Shown: positions 1 to 5,360 of the stretch, one piece after another
Position numbering within the stretch: position 1 is the first letter of the stretch
How the letters are laid out: each line of letters begins with the position of its first letter
DNA from: Candidatus Omnitrophota bacterium
GTDB taxonomy: Bacteria; Omnitrophota; Gorgyraeia; JABMRG01; JAFGKX01
Direction of reading: 5' to 3'
DNA length: 10,144 nt
NCBI GenBank assembly: GCA_016928375.1
Contig: JAFGKX010000070.1
Location: forward strand, 1-10,144
Notes under the pieces: model-generated
What the model was told of the DNA's origin: nothing
Database searches by the model: none
Seen by the model: only the letters and a program-made list of their open reading frames with translations
Made by a program: the position numbers and the translations under genes

Positions 1-32
1 AAGCTTTCATTCTACCATTGAATCACGCCCGC
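1..32 (-). tRNA. tRNA, 5' half, probably tRNA-Gly (cut by window edge)
   Basis: Read on the minus strand from base 32, the sequence folds as the first half of a tRNA. It has a 7-nt acceptor arm GCGGGCG, then TG at positions 8-9, a D stem ATTC/GAAT of four pairs, a D loop AATGGTA with the invariant GG, a single G26, the 5' arm AAAGC of the anticodon stem, and TT ending at U33. The window stops just before the anticodon. The GCGGGCG acceptor start and the short D loop are typical of bacterial tRNA-Gly, but the anticodon and 3' half are not visible, so the amino acid is an inference. The tRNA begins only five bases after the stop codon of the kinase gene. It is therefore probably cut from the 3' end of that messenger by RNase P, and I see no convincing promoter of its own. 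Confidence 0.82.
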
Positions 33-37
33 GTAAA

Positions 38-943
38 TTAAAATCTTACCGACCTGGTAAACTCCCTGTATCTTTTTTGTATCAGGCTTTTATCTATCTT
101 AAGCAGCTTATCCAAGCCGAAACCTTCCACGTTGTATGAGGCCATTATAGTGCCGTATATCAAAGCCTTTATATACGCGCGTTCATTTACGCGTTTAAGG
201 CTCGCTAAATAGCCAAGAAAAGCACCGGCAAATGTATCTCCTGCTCCGGTTGGGTCATACACGGTTTCCTGCGGATATGCCGGGCATAAAAAAAGCCTAT
301 TTTTTGTCATATACAACAGGCCATGCTCGCCTTTTTTTATTATCACTTTTTTTGCGCCCCAGGCAATAATCCGCTTCGCCGCTTTTATAAGATTGGCCTC
401 GCTTGTCAAAAGGCGCGCCTCTTTCTCGTTTATAATAAAAATATCTGTTTGTTTTAGCACCCTTAGCAATTTTTTCTTTTTATTTTTTATCCAATATTCT
501 ATTGTATCCGCCGCTATAAAATTATTGCTGGATGATACCTGCTTTATGACATCCAGCTGAATATCAGGGTCATTGTTAGCTAGAAAAATGAACCTGCATT
601 TTTTATCATCCCCAGATAACATAGGATTAAAATCCGCCAGGACATTAAGATGCGTGGATATGGTATTTACGGAATTCATATCCCAGCCGTATTCACCGCT
701 CCATTTAAAGGTGCGTTTATTTTTTAAAACCTCTATGCCCGAAGTGTCTATATGTTTATTTTTGAATATTTTTATATGCCTGGCTGGAAAATCCCCGCCT
801 ATTACGCTTATTATCTTTGCGCTCGTAAAATAAGACGCGCTTACCGCCGCGTAAGAAGCGGAGCCGCCCAAGGCATTTGGGTTTTTCCCAAAAGGGGTTT
901 TTACGCTGTCCATTGCTACCGAACCTATTATTAGAAGCTTCAT
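38..943 (-). CDS. PfkB-family carbohydrate kinase, substrate unknown
   Basis: A 301-residue cytosolic kinase of the PfkB/ribokinase superfamily, which moves phosphate from ATP to a sugar or nucleoside hydroxyl. The N-terminal strand IIGSVAMDSVKTPFG carries the family start, and the GG at residues 26-27 matches the substrate-side glycine motif. The C-terminal signature DPTGAGDTFAG at 230-240 holds the anion hole and the catalytic Asp236, and a KKGEHG turn lies at 203-208. The ATG at 943 is chosen because it overlaps the thiC stop as ATGA. A TTG at 961 would add six residues that do not match the family. The sequence resembles the COG0524 'sugar kinase' group rather than ThiD, ThiM or the kinase domain of HldE. 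Coupling to thiC and nearness to heptose genes make a pyrimidine or heptose phosphate substrate conceivable, but nothing in the sequence proves either. Confidence 0.9.
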   Translation of the reverse strand: MKLLIIGSVAMDSVKTPFGKNPNALGGSASYAAVSASYFTSAKIISVIGGDFPARHIKIFKNKHIDTSGIEVLKNKRTFKWSGEYGWDMNSVNTISTHLNVLADFNPMLSGDDKKCRFIFLANNDPDIQLDVIKQVSSSNNFIAADTIEYWIKNKKKKLLRVLKQTDIFIINEKEARLLTSEANLIKAAKRIIAWGAKKVIIKKGEHGLLYMTKNRLFLCPAYPQETVYDPTGAGDTFAGAFLGYLASLKRVNERAYIKALIYGTIMASYNVEGFGLDKLLKIDKSLIQKRYREFTRSVRF

Positions 944-2208
944 AATATTTTCATCGGGCAAAAATCATCGCACATACTGCACGCGTCATGAGTGTTTGTT
1001 TTAAGCCTGGAATGTATTGCCCGGGCCTTTTCCGGGTTAAGCGCCAGGCTGATTTGTTTTTTCCAGTTTCTCTTACGCCTGAAGCGCGACATTGAATAAT
1101 CTATTTTTTCGGCGCCTGCAACACCTTTTGCCAAATCAGCCGCATGAGCCGCGATGCGGGAGGCAATAATACCTTCTTTTACCTCATCAGAGGTAGGAAG
1201 CCCCAGGTGCTCCGAAGGCGTAACATAGCATAAAAAATCAGCTCCGAAACTTGCTGCCAAAGCGCCGCCTATTGCCGCGGTAATATGGTCATAGCCGCAG
1301 CCTATATCAGTCACCAGCGGGCCTAATACATAAAACGGCGCGCCGTCACTGACTTTTTTTTCAATATCCACGTTTTTTTTGATCTGATTTATAGGCACAT
1401 GCCCAGGGCCTTCTATCATAACCTGGCAGCCTGCTTTACGCGCGCGCTTTGCCAGCTGTCCCAGGGCATAAAGTTCTTTTAACTGTGGCTTATCCGTCGC
1501 ATCGGCGATAGAACCGGGGCGCAGGCCGTCGCCAAGGCTTAAGGTAACATCGTGTTTTATCATAATATCAAGCAGCCTGTCGTAATGTTCATAAAACGGA
1601 TTTTCTTTTTTATTCGCCATTATCCATTTTGCCATAAGCGCGCCGCCGCGGCTTACTATGCCTGTAAGCCTTTTGGATTTTTTCAAAACCTCCAGCGCGG
1701 ATTTTGTGACACCCGCGTGTATTGTAAAAAAATCCACTCCTTCTTCGGCTTGTTTCTCTATAGCCTCAAACATGGCTTCGACGGATATATCTTCCACTGG
1801 AGTATTATTCTTTTTAGCAGAAACTACGATTTCATAAATAGGGACAGTGCCAAGAGGAATCGGCGATGCCGCGATAAGCGCTTTTCTGATTTTTGGAAGG
1901 TCGCCCCCTGTGCTTAAATCCATCACAGTATCGGCTTTGTATTTAACGCAGGTATTCAGCTTCTCAAGTTCCGCGGAGATTCGGCTACAGGATTTGGATG
2001 TGCCTATGTTCGCGTTTATCTTTGTTTTGACGCCCGTACCTATAGCGCATGGGTTTTTTAATCCGGTGTGATTTTTATTCGCGGGCAATACTATCGTACC
2101 TTTTGAAATGCCGCGGCGTATAAATTCCGCGGATACGCCTTCGCCTGCGGAGACTTTTCTCATTAACGGAGTTATTTTATTATTTCTGGCCTTTATAAGC
2201 TGGGTCAT
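940..2208 (-). CDS. thiC: Phosphomethylpyrimidine synthase ThiC, short form
   Basis: A 422-residue radical SAM enzyme that rearranges 5-aminoimidazole ribotide into HMP phosphate, the pyrimidine half of thiamine. Visible family blocks include NANIGTS (66-72), MDLSTGGD (96-103), FFTIHAGVT (160-168), SRGGALMAKW (186-195), GDGLRPGS (226-233), EGPGHVP (266-272), DIGCGYDHI (301-309) and YVTPSEHLGLP (328-338). The Fe-S cluster ligands are Cys410, Cys413 and Cys417 in CSMCDDFC. The spacing is CX2CX3C, one residue tighter than the CX2CX4C of the long Proteobacterial enzyme. The long form's N-terminal extension is absent, so this is the short clade, which also includes the BzaA/B/F benzimidazole synthases. 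Placement directly after thiD2 and thiE favours thiamine synthesis. The start codon shares one base with the thiE stop (TAATG), and the gene's own stop overlaps the kinase start. Confidence 0.96.
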   Translation of the reverse strand: MTQLIKARNNKITPLMRKVSAGEGVSAEFIRRGISKGTIVLPANKNHTGLKNPCAIGTGVKTKINANIGTSKSCSRISAELEKLNTCVKYKADTVMDLSTGGDLPKIRKALIAASPIPLGTVPIYEIVVSAKKNNTPVEDISVEAMFEAIEKQAEEGVDFFTIHAGVTKSALEVLKKSKRLTGIVSRGGALMAKWIMANKKENPFYEHYDRLLDIMIKHDVTLSLGDGLRPGSIADATDKPQLKELYALGQLAKRARKAGCQVMIEGPGHVPINQIKKNVDIEKKVSDGAPFYVLGPLVTDIGCGYDHITAAIGGALAASFGADFLCYVTPSEHLGLPTSDEVKEGIIASRIAAHAADLAKGVAGAEKIDYSMSRFRRKRNWKKQISLALNPEKARAIHSRLKTNTHDACSMCDDFCPMKIL

Positions 2209-2852
2209 TATTTTGCCTTAAGAAATTTTTGTAATTTTTTGGCTGCCACGCCTGAGTTTTTGCAGGATAAAATTGCCTGCGAAACTGCTATTCTTTTAGC
2301 GCCGCAGGCTATTATTCTGCCGATATTTCCCTGATTAATGCCGCCTAAAACAAAAAACGGGATATTCATCCGCGCTGACAGCGATTTTATCGAATTGATA
2401 CCTATAGGTTTAAGCGCCGGCTTTGTCCCGGTTTTAAATATAGGGCCGTATCCTATGTAATCCGCTCTTTCTTTTTGGGCGCGCAATGCCTGGACAATGT
2501 TGTGCGTAGAGCGGCCTATTATTTTATCCGGGCCTAATATTCGGCGCGCGCAGGCAATCGCAATGTCTTTCTGGCCGAGGTGCACTCCATCTGCGTCAGT
2601 CAGTAAAGCGATATCGGGCCTGTCGTTGATTATAAAAAGAGCTTTATTTTTATGCGCAAGCTTTTTTAACTTTTTAGCTAATATTAAAAAATCGCAATCA
2701 TCCAAACCTTTGCAGCGAAGCTGAAGTATTTTAACGCCTTCATCCAGCGCAGCTTTCGCGCGCTCGTACAATACAGGCTCCTGCGTTTTATCTTTTATGC
2801 TTACTATCAGGTAAACAGAGGTGCTTAGTAATAATAGCTTTTTCAATGCCAT
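2208..2852 (-). CDS. thiE: Thiamine-phosphate synthase ThiE
   Basis: A 214-residue TIM-barrel enzyme that joins HMP pyrophosphate to thiazole phosphate to give thiamine phosphate. Motifs seen in order are VYLIV (13-17, first strand), LQLRCK (43-48), INDRPD (75-80), DGVHLGQKD (88-96), GRSTHN (113-118), YIGYGPIFKTGTK (132-144), FVLGGI (167-172) and AVSQAI (189-194). These cover the pyrophosphate and metal sites of the family. The ATG at 2852 has an AGGT about ten bases upstream, but it lies inside thiD2 in the +1 frame, giving a 65-base overlap. The first dozen residues (Leu-rich) are not part of the conserved barrel. Removing one base from the run of five T at 2839-2843 joins this frame to thiD2 with a natural-looking linker, so the gene may derive from, or still be, the second half of a ThiD2-ThiE fusion. 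Confidence 0.95.
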   Translation of the reverse strand: MALKKLLLLSTSVYLIVSIKDKTQEPVLYERAKAALDEGVKILQLRCKGLDDCDFLILAKKLKKLAHKNKALFIINDRPDIALLTDADGVHLGQKDIAIACARRILGPDKIIGRSTHNIVQALRAQKERADYIGYGPIFKTGTKPALKPIGINSIKSLSARMNIPFFVLGGINQGNIGRIIACGAKRIAVSQAILSCKNSGVAAKKLQKFLKAK

Positions 2853-3243
2853 AAATTTGATACCTGATTTTTTTAAACCGCTGCGCCAGTTTTTTATCTA
2901 TAAGCTTGGATGCCTCTTCCAGGACCCTGGTTGATTCCTTAGCCCGCTCTATATTAGCCAAAAACACACCCTGCCATCCGGTTCTTTTGCTTTCTGCTGT
3001 TGTGGTGGGTTTACCTACATCGCCGCGGGAATCACGATACTTTAACGCCTCTGCGTAATCTAAGTTTGAATTTTTTATCCCGGAAAAAATCATTTGCCTG
3101 ATTAATTTAAGCCTGCGGGAATATTTCGCATCGTTTAGCAGGAATCTTGTGATATCTTCGCATACCCTCAACCCTTCCCGCGAACGATTCAAATTAGCGT
3201 CTATAATTCTGAAAATTTTTTTATTTTCCAAAACTTCCGGCAA
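2788..3243 (-). CDS. thiD2: ThiD2-type HMP-phosphate kinase domain protein
   Basis: A mostly helical 151-residue protein of the ThiD2 family, usually found fused in front of ThiE. ThiD2 is described as a monofunctional kinase that phosphorylates HMP phosphate to HMP pyrophosphate, the substrate of ThiE. Diagnostic blocks are IIDANLNRSREGLRV (13-27), a YRDSRGDVGK segment (69-78), ANIERAKESTRVLEE (96-110) and the closing RYQIYGIEK (127-135). The 16 residues after Lys135 look unlike any family sequence and lie where the reading frame overlaps thiE. No ATG is available at the 5' end. The coordinates use the TTG at 3243, and a TTG at 3231 would begin the protein four residues later and fits the usual domain start equally well. 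Either start overlaps the end of the preceding adenylyltransferase gene, and neither has a well-spaced Shine-Dalgarno, so translation is probably coupled. Confidence 0.85.
   Translation of the reverse strand: MPEVLENKKIFRIIDANLNRSREGLRVCEDITRFLLNDAKYSRRLKLIRQMIFSGIKNSNLDYAEALKYRDSRGDVGKPTTTAESKRTGWQGVFLANIERAKESTRVLEEASKLIDKKLAQRFKKIRYQIYGIEKAIITKHLCLPDSKHKR
2839..2843 (-). other. Homopolymer at the thiD2/thiE frame break
   Basis: This is a run of five T on the plus strand, hence five A in the messenger, inside the last conserved codons of thiD2. With one A fewer, the thiD2 frame would pass from GIEK straight into LLLLSTSVYLIV of thiE, giving a single protein of about 344 residues. The site is therefore the simplest location for an indel separating the two reading frames. 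The indel may be real, a sequencing error, or bypassed by slippage. A second run of seven A (plus 2868-2874) lies slightly upstream, but a shift there would remove the conserved RYQIYGIEK end of ThiD2. Confidence 0.5.
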
Positions 3244-3706
3244 TCTTTTTTATAATAGCTGTAGTGGAATAACCTTTTTTATACAGCACGGTTGCGGCTA
3301 TTCCGCCGTAAGTAGATACGAAATCCCTGCCGACTATATCGCTGACTTTCCAGTCCGCTCCTTTGATTATGAAATCCGGCTTTAGGTTTTTTATTAACGC
3401 CAGCGGCGTAGGCTCGGAAAAGGAAGTTACATAATCGACGCAACCCAGTGCCGCGACAACGTACTGTCTGTCCTTTAATTTTGTTAACGGCCTGATAGGG
3501 CCTTTTATTCTGCGTATGGATGAATCCGTATTTAACGCTACTATCAATATATCCGCTTTTTTCGCGGCATCTTCGAGGTATTTGACATGGCCTGCGTGCA
3601 GTATATCAAAGCAGCCATTTGTAAAGGCTACCTTTTTCTTCTTTCTTTTTAGAGAAGAAACTATGGCTGTGAGTTGTTTGTGTGATTTTATCTTTGCGGT
3701 TGTCAT
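3221..3706 (-). CDS. rfaE2: D-glycero-beta-D-manno-heptose 1-phosphate adenylyltransferase (HldE C-terminal domain/HldC type)
   Basis: A 161-residue nucleotidyltransferase of the cytidylyltransferase-like fold that adds AMP from ATP to heptose 1-phosphate, forming ADP-heptose for LPS core or similar glycans. The first strand and nucleotide loop FTNGCFDILHAGH span 28-40, with the HxGH motif at 37-40. Further matches are VALNTD (56-61), KGADW (115-119) and YSTTAIIKKI (146-155) near the C terminus. The kinase domain found in bifunctional HldE is absent, so this is the stand-alone adenylyltransferase. The ATG at 3706 is preferred. An upstream ATG at 3754 would overlap gmhA by 31 bases and add a basic tail foreign to the family. 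A GAGG lies just after the gmhA stop, 17 bases upstream of the gene. Pairing with gmhA supports the pathway assignment. Confidence 0.93.
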   Translation of the reverse strand: MTTAKIKSHKQLTAIVSSLKRKKKKVAFTNGCFDILHAGHVKYLEDAAKKADILIVALNTDSSIRRIKGPIRPLTKLKDRQYVVAALGCVDYVTSFSEPTPLALIKNLKPDFIIKGADWKVSDIVGRDFVSTYGGIAATVLYKKGYSTTAIIKKIAGSFGK

Positions 3707-3723
3707 AATACCGTCAATGCCTC

Positions 3724-4290
3724 TTAAAATAACTTTTCTTCGATGAGTTCGCATAAAATATGGCCTACGGTTATGTGCACTTCCTGAATCCGGGCGGTAT
3801 TATGCGACGGGATGACCAATGCCAGGTCTGCCAGCGGCGCCAATTGCCCGCCGTCTGCGCCTGTAAGGGCTATTACTTTTATCTTCTGCTTTTTTGCTTC
3901 AAGCGCGCCGGCGATTACATTCCTTGCGTTTCCGCTGGTAGATATTGCCAATGCTATATCGTTTTTTAAGCCCAGCGCTTCTATCTGGCGCGAAAATACT
4001 TCCTCGTATCCATAATCATTTGCTATTGAGGTAAGATTTGAGGTATTTGCCGACAATGCTATAGCGCCCAGGCCGTGGCGTTCTAATTTAAATCTGCCGA
4101 CAAGCTCTGCAGCTATGTGCTGCGCATCTGCTGCGCTTCCGCCGTTGCCGAATAATAAAACTTTACCGCCTGCCTTAAGGGCGCACGCCATAAGATCAGC
4201 TGCCTTATTTATGCTCGCTGTCATTGTTTTCAATACCTGCTCTTTAAGCACAATGCTTTCTTTCAGTATCTGCGCTGCTTTATCTGCCAT
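3724..4290 (-). CDS. gmhA: Sedoheptulose 7-phosphate isomerase GmhA
   Basis: A 188-residue cytosolic SIS-domain isomerase that converts sedoheptulose 7-phosphate to D-glycero-D-manno-heptose 7-phosphate, the first committed step of ADP-heptose synthesis. Visible features are GNGGSAADAQHIAAELVGRF (48-67) with the phosphate-binding serine loop, ISTSGNA (116-122), LTGADGG (142-148) and HNTARIQEVHITVGH (163-177). His58, Glu62, Gln169 and His177 correspond to the zinc ligands and catalytic residues of the E. coli enzyme (His61, Glu65, Gln172, His180). Length is that of the family. A GGGGGA ribosome-binding stretch sits five bases before the ATG, inside the 11-base gap after the amaP-like gene. A diaA-type SIS protein is the nearest alternative, but the neighbouring heptose adenylyltransferase argues for GmhA. 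Confidence 0.95.
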   Translation of the reverse strand: MADKAAQILKESIVLKEQVLKTMTASINKAADLMACALKAGGKVLLFGNGGSAADAQHIAAELVGRFKLERHGLGAIALSANTSNLTSIANDYGYEEVFSRQIEALGLKNDIALAISTSGNARNVIAGALEAKKQKIKVIALTGADGGQLAPLADLALVIPSHNTARIQEVHITVGHILCELIEEKLF

Positions 4291-4301
4291 ATTTTCCCCC
4301 G

Positions 4302-4892
4302 TTAAAAGCTTCTGTAGGGCGGTTCGGGCGAAAAATCTTCTTCCTCGACTGTCTTCTTGGGTGATTTTGCGCCTTCCCGCGGAATAATTTTAGTGATATG
4401 TACCTTTGTTATTATGGGTTCTTCGATGCCCAGCATATCCTGTACTTTGTTTTTTATAATACCCTGTATTCTTTCAGTTACATCCGGAATATTACTGTCG
4501 GACCACAGGGATATTCGCGCCGATATGCTAACGCCTTTTTTAGTCGCTATAACATCCGGGCGCATATCTTTTATATCCGACATCTGATTGCCGAGCCTTT
4601 TTATAAAATTTTCTATTGCCGAAAGCGATATAACAACCTGCCCGTCCGGAGTATTAAAAGCTATTGTGCGCTCTCTCTGGATAGTGCCGAATGTTATATG
4701 CGTAATAAATATGCTTATCAGTATAAAAATAACTCCGGCTATACCGATATTAGGCCTTAAATTATAAGCTTCGTAATATATCTGTATCTGGTCCAGCGTA
4801 AGAAATCCCGACCAGATAGCGATAAAGAAAAAACCTATTGCTATGAATGCGATCGTATAAAAAACTATAATAATCGTCGGCAGCGGCCTCAT
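4302..4892 (-). CDS. amaP: AmaP-like membrane anchor with Asp23-type domain
   Basis: A 196-residue inner-membrane protein resembling the alkaline shock response membrane anchor AmaP. Two hydrophobic helices span about residues 5-27 and 49-69, joined by a short polar loop (LDQIQIYYEAYNLRPN). From about 77 to 168 it has an Asp23/DUF322-like domain (IAFNTPDGQVVISLSAIENF, then a beta-rich stretch ending in ITKVHITKI). The last 25 residues are a charged Pro/Glu-rich tail. In Staphylococcus, AmaP tethers Asp23 to the membrane. The separate asp23-family gene immediately upstream supports the same partnership here. A strong AGGAGGT lies five bases before the ATG. A hairpin and a nested inverted repeat occupy the leader between the two genes. 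The cellular role outside Firmicutes is not established. Confidence 0.85.
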   Translation of the reverse strand: MRPLPTIIIVFYTIAFIAIGFFFIAIWSGFLTLDQIQIYYEAYNLRPNIGIAGVIFILISIFITHITFGTIQRERTIAFNTPDGQVVISLSAIENFIKRLGNQMSDIKDMRPDVIATKKGVSISARISLWSDSNIPDVTERIQGIIKNKVQDMLGIEEPIITKVHITKIIPREGAKSPKKTVEEEDFSPEPPYRSF

Positions 4893-4896
4893 TTTT

Positions 4897-4903
4897 ACCT
4901 CCT
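4897..4903 (-). promoter_or_regulatory. Ribosome-binding site of the amaP-like gene
   Basis: An AGGAGGT on the minus strand lies four bases before the ATG at 4892, one of the strongest ribosome-binding sites in the window. It sits directly against the base of the 4904-4922 hairpin, so the folded leader would leave the site single-stranded but at the helix edge. That position could influence ribosome access, which is an inference. Confidence 0.8.
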
Positions 4904-4922
4904 AAATCTACGAAGTAAATTT
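4904..4922 (-). other. AT-rich hairpin just upstream of the amaP-like gene
   Basis: On the transcribed strand, AAATTTAC pairs with GTAGATTT around a TTC loop. The stem has eight pairs, including one G-U. No T-run follows it. Instead it abuts the AGGAGGT ribosome-binding site. It is therefore more likely a leader or processing structure than a terminator. Confidence 0.6.
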
Positions 4923-4923
4923 T

Positions 4924-4979
4924 GTCCCGAGCGCTACTTAAGTCCGAGCAGGTGCGAGGACTTATTATTAGCGAGGGAC
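4924..4979 (-). repeat. Nested inverted repeat between the asp23-family and amaP-like genes
   Basis: A 56-base imperfect palindrome fills the asp23-amaP gap and overlaps the asp23 stop codon by one base. On the plus strand the outer arms are GTCCC (4924-4928) with GGGAC (4975-4979), continued by CGCTA (4932-4936) with TAGCG (4969-4973). The inner arms are TAAGTCC (4939-4945) with GGACTTA (4958-4964). About 17 base pairs form, broken by small internal loops. The arms are built from recurring units, GTCC(C)GAGC twice and then GCGAGG(G)AC twice, so the element looks assembled from copies of one short palindrome. No U-run follows, which argues against an intrinsic terminator. It could be a dispersed palindromic repeat of this genome or an RNA processing or stability structure. 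Confidence 0.65.
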
Positions 4980-5344
4980 TATGTTTGTTCTACGCCCACC
5001 ACATTGACATCGACTTCTGCTACAGAAATACCAGTCATGCTTTCCACTGACTGCCTGACATCATCCTGTATTTTAGAAGCAATCTCGGCAACATCCACGC
5101 CGTAGGCTGTTACTATATATAACGTAATCTTTGTACCTGCTTTGCCGGTTTCGATTTTTATACCTTCGTTAGAATTAAACAGGCCTCCGGCATTTATTTT
5201 TTTCATCATCCTGGAAAACGGGTTTGCATTTATCCTTACAACGCCCTTTACCTTTAAGACAGTAATCTCTGTTATCGACCTTACGGCGTTATTGTGTATC
5301 TTTACATCACCTACATCAGTCAACTTGCGATTTTGCTCCAACAT
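4979..5344 (-). CDS. Asp23/Gls24 family envelope-associated protein
   Basis: A 121-residue soluble protein of the Asp23/Gls24 (DUF322) family. After a short N terminus it shows VKIHNNAVRSITEITVLKVKG (a helix and strand that open the family domain), a Gly/Asn loop, GIKIETGKAGTKITLYIV and a final pattern of helix then strand (IQDDVRQSVESMTG, VAEVDVNVVGV). There is no signal peptide or membrane segment. The gene directly follows accC, as yqhY follows accC in Bacillus subtilis, where YqhY has been linked to lipid synthesis. It also directly precedes an AmaP-like anchor, as in the staphylococcal Asp23 system. A role at the membrane connected with acetyl-CoA carboxylase output is therefore a reasonable inference. 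Its AGGAGG ribosome-binding site overlaps the accC stop codon. Confidence 0.92.
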   Translation of the reverse strand: MLEQNRKLTDVGDVKIHNNAVRSITEITVLKVKGVVRINANPFSRMMKKINAGGLFNSNEGIKIETGKAGTKITLYIVTAYGVDVAEIASKIQDDVRQSVESMTGISVAEVDVNVVGVEQT

Positions 5345-5354
5345 TACAGCATTT

Positions 5355-5360
5355 CCTCCT
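5355..5360 (-). promoter_or_regulatory. Ribosome-binding site of the asp23-family gene, overlapping the accC stop
   Basis: The minus strand reads TAGGAGG, so the accC stop codon TAG provides the first bases of a perfect AGGAGG. The site lies ten bases before the ATG at 5344. An earlier ATG only two bases after the site opens a two-codon frame (ATG CTG TAA) and is too close to be the main start. The overlap suggests that translation of the two genes is coupled. Confidence 0.75.

Noticed and set aside
573..833. Plus-strand open frames, here and throughout the window (for example 1552-1917, 5599-6000, 7875-8279).
   Set aside because: All lie opposite well-supported minus-strand genes, have Phe/Cys/Tyr-rich compositions typical of antisense shadows, and show no recognisable family motif.
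944..961. TTG start for the PfkB kinase at 961.
   Set aside because: The ATG at 943 forms a standard ATGA junction with thiC and matches where the family begins.
2868..2874. Programmed frameshift at the A7 run in thiD2.
   Set aside because: A shift here would fuse the frames but skip the conserved RYQIYGIEK end of ThiD2. The A5 run further downstream joins the domains better.
3707..3754. Longer adenylyltransferase start at 3754.
   Set aside because: It would overlap gmhA by 31 bases and add a basic segment absent from the family. The ATG at 3706 gives the usual length.
4924..4979. Intrinsic terminator between asp23 and amaP.
   Set aside because: The stem is long, but no U-run follows on the transcribed strand, and the next gene has a strong ribosome-binding site close by, so transcription probably continues.
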